Below are positions 1-5,607 of a stretch of DNA of 9,767 bases, in pieces (position 1 is the first letter of the stretch; each line of letters begins with the position of its first letter). The position numbers and the translations under genes are program-made. Source of the stretch: JAMLIO01 sp031412575 (lineage in GTDB: Bacteria > Bdellovibrionota > Bdellovibrionia > Bdellovibrionales > UBA1609); assembly GCA_031412575.1 (NCBI GenBank), contig JANODG010000130.1, positions 1 to 9,767 on the forward strand. The letters are read 5' to 3'. Under the pieces are notes generated by a model. That model ran no database searches and was not told the origin of the DNA. It saw nothing but the letters and a program-made list of their open reading frames with translations.

Positions 1-152
1 GGTTTTTATTTTTAATTCCTTATTTCTCCTTTAACTCGCGAAGCGACTATCACTTGTCTTGCTTTCCAAAAGCATCAAAAAAGATGCTTTTGGGCAAGAC
101 TTCGCGCCATCGAGCGAGTTAAAGGAGAAATAAGGAATTAAAAATAAAAACC
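1..152 (+). repeat. Long hairpin element, copy 1 (39-bp perfect arms)
   Basis: Bases 1-39 are the exact reverse complement of 114-152, giving a 39-bp perfect stem around a 74-base centre (40-113). The arms are AT-rich with a run of pyrimidines in the left arm. The window starts on the first base of the left arm, so the repeat may continue to the left. The centre shares two conserved blocks with the element at 5297-5512, while the arm sequence is unrelated to that element's arms. It lies upstream of the response-regulator gene at 247. No transposase, target duplication or T-run after the stem is visible. It could be a mobile hairpin, a structured RNA, or a transcription or mRNA-end signal; which of these is not settled by the sequence. 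Confidence 0.93.
40..113 (+). other. Conserved two-part core of hairpin element, copy 1
   Basis: The left block (40-62) reads GAAGCGACTATCACTT followed by GTCTTGC; the right block (93-113) reads GGCAAGACTTC followed by GCGCCATCGA. Between them is a private hairpin, an 11-bp stem (66-76 with 83-93) with an AAAAAA loop. GTCTTGC (56-62) pairs with GCAAGAC (94-100). GAAG (40-43) can also pair with CTTC (100-103), leaving a 5' loop and a roughly 10-base 3' bulge. The same blocks recur at 5377-5434 with only six substitutions in 44 bases. The core edges are set by where the two copies stop resembling each other. Confidence 0.8.
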
Positions 153-246
153 AAAGTTCAAAAAAATTCAGATTTATAAAGTTTTTGGATTAAATTCACC
201 AAAGGTCGTGATGACCGAGCACCGGGATTTTTGTTAGCCTTAGGGA

Positions 247-741
247 ATGAACAAAAAGATCAATATTCAGACACTTGTAGATCAGATCGAAAAAATAACT
301 AAAGAAAAAATTGCCAAAGAGTCGGTTGTTTCTTTAGATGATTATCGCAAACTTAAAAATAAAAAAAAACAAAAGTTAAATGTTCTAGTCATTGAAGATG
401 ACGAAACTATGCGAAAGGCCTTAGTGCGTCTATTAGAAAGTGATGGATACACTGTAATCAGCGCAGCAGATGGAACGCAGTTAGAAAAAATCTTTATGAA
501 AGACAGTGTCGATCTTATCTTGTTAGATATTGGTTTACCTTGGGTGAATGGCCTAGAGCTGACCCAAGTCTTAAAAAGTCACGAAGACTTAAAAGAAATT
601 CCAATCGTATTGATCACAGGTTTAAGTTCGGAAGCTGACTTAAATAAAGGTCTTCAGCTTGGTGCTGAAACGTACATCAAAAAACCATTTGATGTAGAAG
701 TTTTGAAATCTACAATTAAAAATTTACTAAATCCTGCTTAA
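247..741 (+). CDS. Stand-alone response-regulator receiver protein
   Basis: A 164-residue protein with one CheY-like receiver domain (about residues 44-162) and no output domain. The acidic pocket is E50-D51-D52, the phospho-acceptor is D94 (LILLDIGLP), the switch threonine is T124 (LITG) and the conserved lysine is K146 (KKPF), so all key residues for phosphorylation are present. A lysine-rich, probably helical extension of about 43 residues precedes the domain. It would act in the cytoplasm as a phosphorelay or protein-protein switch; no histidine kinase is adjacent. The start is ATG 247, because an in-frame TAG at 241-243 blocks any longer form. The only purine run (AGGGA) touches the start codon, so the ribosome site is poor. 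The hairpin element at 1-152 lies just upstream. Confidence 0.9.
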   Translation: MNKKINIQTLVDQIEKITKEKIAKESVVSLDDYRKLKNKKKQKLNVLVIEDDETMRKALVRLLESDGYTVISAADGTQLEKIFMKDSVDLILLDIGLPWVNGLELTQVLKSHEDLKEIPIVLITGLSSEADLNKGLQLGAETYIKKPFDVEVLKSTIKNLLNPA

Positions 742-777
742 TAATTAATATTTTTTAAAGCGTAAAATTAGAAAATT

Positions 778-783
778 TATAAT
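778..783 (+). promoter_or_regulatory. Candidate -10 box (TATAAT) for the gene at 862
   Basis: TATAAT matches the sigma-70 -10 consensus exactly, in the 120-base AT-rich gap before the gene at 862. The hexamer 17 bases upstream (TTAAAG, 755-760) is a poor -35. The call rests on position and the -10 alone, and AT-rich DNA yields such hits by chance. Confidence 0.35.
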
Positions 784-795
784 ATCTTCATTTCC

Positions 796-822
796 TTTTT
801 AAACTCTATGAGAGTTTCAAAA
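796..822. repeat. Short inverted repeat in the leader of the gene at 862
   Basis: AAACTCT (801-807) and AGAGTTT (811-817) form a 7-bp stem with loop ATG. TTTTT before and AAAAA after extend it by five more pairs with a one-base bulge. It lies between the candidate -10 box and the ribosome site at 851, so it could be an operator or a 5' UTR hairpin. It is not followed by a T-run on either strand, so it is not a typical terminator. Confidence 0.35.
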
Positions 823-861
823 ATAAAGTTATAGGCTACTTAAATTATTCGAGAGGTAACT

Positions 862-1269
862 ATGACTACATTCCTGCTGGTGACTTTGTTTTCCTTTCAA
901 GCCTATGCTTACAAGTGCAATAGCTACTTAGCCTATTCAAAACCAGAAATTCAAATTGGGAGTCAGTGGTATGATTTGTTTCAGGCCTCAAAGAACAGTG
1001 ATCCTCACATCACGGGTTTAAACTCAAGATACTACGGTTATGAAATGCGCGTTGGTTTTGAGATCGCAAACAAACTAAGACGAGCTTCTATCAACGACAT
1101 CAATACAATCATCCGTGTTCCTATCGAAGATTACAAATATCTAGGTTTGAAATTTAGCGAAGCTTCAGAACTGATTTCACTACTGTCGCAAATTGGGATC
1201 ACTGAAGTTTTAACAGAGACCGATGGCTGGATTCACATAAATGCAGCCACAAAGTATTTAAATTATTAA
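862..1269 (+). CDS. Small secreted protein of unknown function
   Basis: A 135-residue protein that I do not recognise. Residues 1-16 form a short hydrophobic signal sequence ending AYA, with likely signal peptidase I cleavage before Y17. It has no basic residue in its first few positions, which is atypical. The mature part is rich in Tyr, Ile and Ser and has a single Cys (C19), so there is no intramolecular disulfide. The segment near residues 70-115 looks helical. The start at ATG 862 is supported by GAGAGG (851-856) five bases upstream and by an in-frame TAA at 841. Its stop codon ends at 1269, directly against the last codon of the convergent ABC gene, leaving no space for a separate terminator. 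Export to the periplasm or cell surface is inferred from the signal sequence only. Confidence 0.75.
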   Translation: MTTFLLVTLFSFQAYAYKCNSYLAYSKPEIQIGSQWYDLFQASKNSDPHITGLNSRYYGYEMRVGFEIANKLRRASINDINTIIRVPIEDYKYLGLKFSEASELISLLSQIGITEVLTETDGWIHINAATKYLNY

Positions 1270-3024
1270 TTACAATCTAAGATCGCCCAACATAGTTTTA
1301 GGAATTCCTTTTGGAATTGCAGATAATAATTTTTGAGTGTACTCATCTTTTGGATTTTCGTAGATCGAAATCGCATCAGACATTTCGACGATTTCACCCT
1401 TGTTCATAACCGCGATTTCATCCGCAATAAATTTCACAACGGCTAAATCGTGGGAAATAAAAATGTAAGTTAATCCAAGTTCTTCTTGAAGATCTAAAAG
1501 TAGATTTAAAATCTGAGCTTGAACGGACACATCAAGGGCCGACACAGATTCGTCGCACACGATAAATTCAGGCTGCACGGCTAGAGCACGAGCAATACAG
1601 ATTCTTTGTCTTTGACCGCCTGAAAATTCATGAGGGTAACGATTTAAAAATTCTGCAGATAAACCACAGCGTTCAATCAGCTCGGCGGCTTTCTTTTGTC
1701 GTTCTGATTTCGTGTTGTAAAGCTTATGAATCATCATAGGTTCCATAATGGCAGAAGCAATTGTCATTCTAGGATTTAAGGAGGCATAAGGATCTTGGAA
1801 AATAATTTGTAATTTTCTTCTCATGGCGCGCATGTCGTTTTTTGAAAGTGAATTTAGCTTTACACCTTTATAAAGAATATCCCCAGATGTAGGCTCAACA
1901 AGTCTTAAGATAGTTCGACCTAAGGTCGTTTTACCACATCCAGATTCACCTACTAAACCAAGGGTTCGACCCTTTCTTACTTTTAAAGAAACTTTGTTAA
2001 CAGCCTTTAACCACTCTGTGGTTTGACCTAAAAAGTTTGTTTTGATTGGAAAATGCTTCTCTAAATTATTAATTTCTAAAACAACAGGATTGGCTTCTTC
2101 GGTCATAGGGCGAGTGTATTTTTCGACCTTGGTGATATCAAAACTATTAGGAATTTCTTTTCCGTCGGCTGTCATGAAGTCAGAAACCATCGGTAAACGA
2201 TGAGGGTTAGAGATCAATGAAGGTCTACACGCCAGTAAACCCTTGGTGTAGGGATGTTTTGGATCTTCAAAGATTTTTTCGCATGTGTTGTTTTCTACGA
2301 TTTGGCCTTTGTACATAACAACCACTTCATCGGCGATATCAGCAATGACTCCTAGATCATGGGTGATGAACATTACGCTCATTCCTGACTGATCTTGAAG
2401 TTCTGCAATTAAATCTAAAATTTGTTTTTGAATTGTTACATCAAGTGCTGTCGTTGGTTCGTCGGCAATCAAAAGTTCCGGGGAACACGCAATCGCCATA
2501 GCTATCATCACACGCTGACGTTGACCGCCGCTCATTTCATGAGGGTACGCAGAGATTCTTTGAGAAGGGTTTGGAATACCTACTTTATTCATCAATTCGA
2601 TAGATTTTTCCCAAGCCAATTTTTTAGAAAGCCCTTCGTGTAAAATCAAGCTTTCTGAAATTTGATCCCCAACTGTAAATACAGGGTTTAACGAAGTCAT
2701 AGGTTCTTGAAAAATCATCGATATTTTTTTGCCACGGATTTTACGCATTTGATCTTCAGTTTTTTTAAGTAAGTCTTCCCCATGAAAAAGAATTTCACCG
2801 CTTGCGATTCTTCCAGGAGGTGAAGCGATCAAGCGCATGATGGCCAAAGAGCTCACGCTTTTTCCAGATCCAGATTCGCCCACTAAGCCTATGGTTTTTC
2901 CTTTTGGAATTTTAAAGCTGATGTTTTTAACCGCTTGGACAATGCCGTCATCGGTTCTGAAATCGACAGTGAGTCCTTTCACTTCAATAATATTGGTTTG
3001 AGGTGCTGTGATGATTTCTGACAT
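1270..3024 (-). CDS. Fused double ATPase of a peptide-type ABC importer (DppDF/YejF-like)
   Basis: A 584-residue protein carrying two complete ATP-binding cassettes, as in YejF or GsiA, where the D and F subunits of oligopeptide/dipeptide importers are joined. Cassette 1: Walker A GESGSGKS (49-56), Q-loop FQEP (105-108), signature MSGGQRQR (164-171), Walker B LLIADEP (184-190), switch His in ITHD (220-223), then the peptide-importer tail motif HPYTKGLLA (257-265). Cassette 2: Walker A GESGCGKT (359-366), FQDPYASLNP (409-418), signature FSGGQRQR (467-474), Walker B FIVCDES (487-493), ISHD (523-526). Both sites look catalytically intact. It should sit on the inner membrane and drive uptake of peptides or a related solute. 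No permease or binding-protein gene adjoins it, so partners must lie elsewhere. AAAGGAG precedes ATG 3024, a strong ribosome site. Confidence 0.93.
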   Translation of the reverse strand: MSEIITAPQTNIIEVKGLTVDFRTDDGIVQAVKNISFKIPKGKTIGLVGESGSGKSVSSLAIMRLIASPPGRIASGEILFHGEDLLKKTEDQMRKIRGKKISMIFQEPMTSLNPVFTVGDQISESLILHEGLSKKLAWEKSIELMNKVGIPNPSQRISAYPHEMSGGQRQRVMIAMAIACSPELLIADEPTTALDVTIQKQILDLIAELQDQSGMSVMFITHDLGVIADIADEVVVMYKGQIVENNTCEKIFEDPKHPYTKGLLACRPSLISNPHRLPMVSDFMTADGKEIPNSFDITKVEKYTRPMTEEANPVVLEINNLEKHFPIKTNFLGQTTEWLKAVNKVSLKVRKGRTLGLVGESGCGKTTLGRTILRLVEPTSGDILYKGVKLNSLSKNDMRAMRRKLQIIFQDPYASLNPRMTIASAIMEPMMIHKLYNTKSERQKKAAELIERCGLSAEFLNRYPHEFSGGQRQRICIARALAVQPEFIVCDESVSALDVSVQAQILNLLLDLQEELGLTYIFISHDLAVVKFIADEIAVMNKGEIVEMSDAISIYENPKDEYTQKLLSAIPKGIPKTMLGDLRL

Positions 3025-3317
3025 GGAAGGCTCCTTTTAAACTCTAAAAGCTTTAACTGATCGAAACGACTTGAATATAAATAACAAAATAAGAACAATA
3101 ATTTAACTTAAAATATCTTTGATAGACATCAATTTGTGAATAGCTTGGAGCTGTTAGACTTGAGACGTTGATTTTCATGGGTTGAATTAATTATTTAGTT
3201 AGTTAAGGCCTTGATTAGCCCATAATTTATGCACAAATATCGACATTATAGGTAAGGCTTAGAAATTTGGTTTTGGAATCCGGCCACTCGCAAAAGAAAA
3301 TCGCGAGTGGTTTTAAT
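3025..3317. other. Intergenic gap of 293 bases
   Basis: AT-rich gap between two minus-strand genes. It holds the ribosome site of the ABC gene next to 3024 and the hairpin at 3284-3310. It should also contain the ABC gene promoter, but no convincing -35/-10 pair stands out. I see no small gene, RNA gene or copy of the hairpin core here. Confidence 0.6.
3284..3310. terminator. Hairpin after the stop of the gene at 3318-3830
   Basis: CCACTCGC (3284-3291) and GCGAGTGG (3303-3310) form an 8-bp GC-rich stem with an 11-base loop, 7 bases beyond the stop codon of the minus-strand gene ending at 3318. On the plus strand it is followed by TTTTAATTT, which is terminator-like in that direction; on the minus strand the following bases are not T-rich. 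Its position suggests a 3'-end signal for the minus gene, with termination or transcript protection possible. Confidence 0.45.
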
Positions 3318-3830
3318 TTAGATTGCCGTTCTGAAGTAGACTTCAAAATCTTGCTTTTGCAAAACTTGCTTTGAAGATCCTGGTGCGATTTCTTCGATTT
3401 TATTTAATGAAACCTCTAATTTCAGCTTTTCAGATTTTTCGATCAGATCTAAATGAGGTTCTAAAGCTTTAAAGATGGCCTTGCTTGGAATATAAAACTC
3501 TTTATTAATAACGTGCGCTGTTGAAGTGTTCGAAAACTCGTCTGTGCTGAAGATTTCGATAACAGTTTTTTCGTCAGCTTCGTTTTTAACGACCAAGCTA
3601 AAAACAATTTTGTATTGAGCTTGTAATTGCTCGGAATCTTGATTAGTTAATAACTCGTTGATTTTTAGGTCTAGACCACCTAATAAATTTTCGATCAAGA
3701 TTTGTTCTTTAGTTTTTGGTGCAGGTTCAAGGATTACAGTTTCATCTAGGATTTGGTTTTCCGAGGTGGTTGCTAAGGACAAGCTTGCTGAGATGGAAAC
3801 TGACAAAATAAGTATAATTTTTAAAAGCAT
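3318..3830 (-). CDS. Secreted protein of unknown function
   Basis: A 170-residue protein of no family I recognise. Residues 1-20 form a clear signal peptide (Lys4, a long Ile/Leu/Ser-rich core, then SLA), with probable cleavage after A20; there is no lipobox Cys, and the protein has no Cys at all. The mature protein is acidic, with a helical stretch (about 40-72) followed by segments that alternate hydrophobic and polar residues, for example YKIVFSLVV (73-81) and KLKLEVSLN (135-143), suggesting a small beta-containing fold in the periplasm. GGGGGA lies upstream of ATG 3830 with an A-rich spacer. The gene stands alone: its upstream neighbour is the divergent MFS gene, and downstream comes a hairpin and then the ABC ATPase on the same strand about 290 bases away. 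Confidence 0.75.
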   Translation of the reverse strand: MLLKIILILSVSISASLSLATTSENQILDETVILEPAPKTKEQILIENLLGGLDLKINELLTNQDSEQLQAQYKIVFSLVVKNEADEKTVIEIFSTDEFSNTSTAHVINKEFYIPSKAIFKALEPHLDLIEKSEKLKLEVSLNKIEEIAPGSSKQVLQKQDFEVYFRTAI

Positions 3831-3920
3831 TTTTTCCCCCGTGTATTACCTAAATACTGCAAAATCAAAGCCACTCAGCCATTCATAGAATCGAGTAAAG
3901 TGAATAGCTTTTTTACATCC

Positions 3921-3926
3921 TATAAT
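3921..3926 (+). promoter_or_regulatory. Candidate -10 box (TATAAT) for the MFS gene
   Basis: An exact TATAAT lies in the divergent gap between the secreted-protein gene (minus) and the MFS gene (plus). The matching -35 region is weak. If used, transcription would start near 3933 and give a 5' leader of about 165 bases, containing the short leader ORF at 4007. Confidence 0.3.
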
Positions 3927-3993
3927 TTTACGTACAAAAAAACTATTCAGAAGTTCGTAAAATATTCTTATTTCCGATTAAATCCAGCCTTCA

Positions 3994-4069
3994 CAGAGGT
4001 CTCAATATGATGCATTATAAATTAAGGTCCTCTGGTTCTGTTATCTTAATTCATGAGAATTCATTTTAA
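3994..4069 (+). promoter_or_regulatory. Possible leader peptide and SD-masking hairpin before the MFS gene
   Basis: A 20-codon ORF (4007-4069, beginning MMHYKLRSSG, stop TAA) is preceded by AGAGG with a normal spacing of about seven bases. That ribosome site lies in CAGAGG (3994-3999), which is complementary to CCTCTG (4029-4034) inside the ORF. The mini-gene ends 30 bases before the MFS start. Such layouts are known for translation-attenuated drug-efflux and resistance genes. Here the stem is only 6 bp and the ORF is short enough to be chance. Confidence 0.22.
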
Positions 4070-4099
4070 TAGACAAGATATAACAAGGTTTTACTTTTC

Positions 4100-5320
4100 A
4101 TGCGAAATGCCAGACTAATAGTACTTTTTCGATTCTTTTGGATGTTTATTCCTGTGGTCTCTGTTTTTGTACCTCTACTTTCGTCGATGAATTTCACCAT
4201 GACTGAGTTTTTTTTAATTCAAAGTTGCTTCAGTTTAGCTGTTGTCGTAGTCGAGATTCCGTCTGGCTATTTTGCAGATTTGTATGGTCGAAAAAACACA
4301 TTGATTTTAGCATCCATACTTTCAGGAATCGGATTTTCGTATTTGTATTTCGCTAAAGAACTTTGGCAGTTTTATGTTTATGAAATCATCATTGGCACAA
4401 GCATGGCTATGGCGACAGGAACTGATTTTGCGATTTTGTACGATAGCGTGAACGAAGAATTAAAGAATCCAAAAAATGATTCGAAGCAGTTAGATCCAAA
4501 ATATATCGGCAAAGAAACTGCTTTTTGGGCTTCAAGTTTTCAGTCCGGAGCCATGCTGGGTGAATCTATGTCTGCTTTTATTGGCGGGTTATTAGCCTTC
4601 TACAATATGAATTACAATTTGATCGCGACCGGTATTGCAGGGTGGTTTCCATTTTTTGCGACTATATTTTTGACTGAACCTAAAATTAAACGAATGAGTA
4701 AGGACTCGCACTTTAACAATTTTAAAATGATCATTCGTGAGATGTTTTATAATTCAAAATTACTGCGCTTATTACTTTTAAATTTTTTAATTTGGTCAAT
4801 TGCAACCTTATCAGCTGTTTGGTTAATTCAAAAATATTGGACCGATCATAAAATTTCCTTATTTTACATTGGGTGCTTATGGAGTTTATTGAGCTTGATT
4901 TCTTTTGGTTTTAGTCGATTTGCTTTTGAAATCGAAAGATATCTTGGTCTTAAAAACTCACTTTTGATTTCGTCTTTATTTATTATTAGCGCCTACATGC
5001 TTTTACCTTTTGTGGGTTTTGCTACCTCAATATTTTTTGTGTCTTTTATCTACATGGCTCGAGGAGTCCAATCGGTCGTTTATCGAGAGGAACTCAATAT
5101 GCGCTTAGGCGAAGAGATTCGAGCTACAGCGAACTCTGTATTTAGTTTGTTGTTTAGACTTGTGTTTATGGTTTTGGGTCCGTTGATGGGCGCGTTTATT
5201 GATTTAAATGGAGTTAAATATTTGTTTCCAATTCTTGGTGTTGTGTTTTTGATTTTGTTTTTCGTCTCGTTATTACCATTCCTGAAGGAAATCGAAAAGA
5301 CCGGCAATAACCACTATTAG
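4100..5320 (+). CDS. MFS transporter, 12 membrane helices
   Basis: A 406-residue inner-membrane transporter of normal major-facilitator length. The first helix is about residues 7-28. The loop between helices 2 and 3 carries the MFS motif A, GYFADLYGRK (56-65), preceded by VVEIPSG. Further hydrophobic segments follow at about 67-85, 91-110, 145-167, 172-191, 222-243, 252-270, 286-305, 308-321, 345-365 and 373-395. The second half contains RGVQSVVYREELN and IRATANSVFSL, typical of a drug/solute exporter-like branch; the substrate cannot be told. ATG 4100 has AAGG 11 bases upstream, a mediocre ribosome site. Its last seven codons and stop (from about 5297) form the outer part of the left arm of the hairpin element at 5297-5512, so the gene end has been copied in inverted orientation. 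Confidence 0.9.
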   Translation: MRNARLIVLFRFFWMFIPVVSVFVPLLSSMNFTMTEFFLIQSCFSLAVVVVEIPSGYFADLYGRKNTLILASILSGIGFSYLYFAKELWQFYVYEIIIGTSMAMATGTDFAILYDSVNEELKNPKNDSKQLDPKYIGKETAFWASSFQSGAMLGESMSAFIGGLLAFYNMNYNLIATGIAGWFPFFATIFLTEPKIKRMSKDSHFNNFKMIIREMFYNSKLLRLLLLNFLIWSIATLSAVWLIQKYWTDHKISLFYIGCLWSLLSLISFGFSRFAFEIERYLGLKNSLLISSLFIISAYMLLPFVGFATSIFFVSFIYMARGVQSVVYREELNMRLGEEIRATANSVFSLLFRLVFMVLGPLMGAFIDLNGVKYLFPILGVVFLILFFVSLLPFLKEIEKTGNNHY

Positions 5321-5512
5321 ATGAATTCATTTTGACTTTCTTTTTTTATGGAAAGATCTAAGCCTTTTAAGTTGGAGAAGCGACTGTCATTCGTCTTGCA
5401 CGCACTGCGTGCTGGCAAGTCTTCATGCCATCGATCCAACTTAAAAGGCTTAGATCTTTCCATAAAAAAAGAAAGTCAAAATGAACTCATCAAATAGTGG
5501 AATGCCGGTCTT
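5297..5512 (+). repeat. Long hairpin element, copy 2, arms reaching into the MFS gene
   Basis: Bases 5326-5376 are the exact reverse complement of 5435-5485 (51 bp). Beyond this the arms still match, with two substitutions, then a 2-base gap and one more substitution, out to 5297 on the left and 5512 on the right. The outer left arm is the end of the MFS coding sequence with its TAG stop, so the right arm holds an inverted copy of that gene end. The 58-base centre (5377-5434) shares both conserved blocks with the element at 1-152, in the same orientation. The element fills most of the gap between the MFS and O-methyltransferase genes. In RNA it would make an extremely stable hairpin that could stop transcription or shield an mRNA end. 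Confidence 0.93.
5377..5434 (+). other. Conserved two-part core of hairpin element, copy 2
   Basis: The left block (5377-5399) reads GAAGCGACTGTCATTC followed by GTCTTGC; the right block (5414-5434) reads GGCAAGTCTTC followed by ATGCCATCGA. The tip between them is a different, shorter hairpin than in copy 1: GCACGC and GCGTGC (5398-5403 with 5407-5412) with loop ACT. CTTGC/GCAAG and GAAG/CTTC pairings are kept in both copies, and the single base between GCAAG and CTTC (A in copy 1, T here) is free to vary in that model. Confidence 0.8.
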
Positions 5513-5607
5513 GATTTTGGGTCAGCATAACTTGGGAGCTAGGTTTTTGGAGTTTTGAAAGATAAAGAATGATTGCGTGGTTTTTAGATACATATTAAGA
5601 GTTTGGG

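Noticed and set aside
1..152. Integron attC site
   Set aside because: attC sites keep short conserved ends and variable middles. Here the middle is conserved, the arms are far longer and perfect, and no integrase or cassette array is seen.
2422..2643. Plus-strand ORF inside the ABC ATPase gene
   Set aside because: It is antisense to the conserved first cassette and has no recognisable protein features.
3658..3888. Plus-strand ORF opposite the secreted-protein gene
   Set aside because: It overlaps a coherent signal-peptide protein on the other strand and lacks a ribosome site or motif.
5080..5307. Minus-strand ORF opposite the end of the MFS gene
   Set aside because: It mirrors conserved transporter codons; composition is typical of a shadow frame.
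5297..5512. IS200/IS605-type or REP/BIME element
   Set aside because: No Y1 transposase, no REP-like tetranucleotide and stem signature, and the stems differ completely between copies.
5297..5512. Simple intrinsic terminator
   Set aside because: The stem is far longer than a terminator needs, has no T-run directly after it, and carries a shared core with another locus. Termination could still be a side effect.
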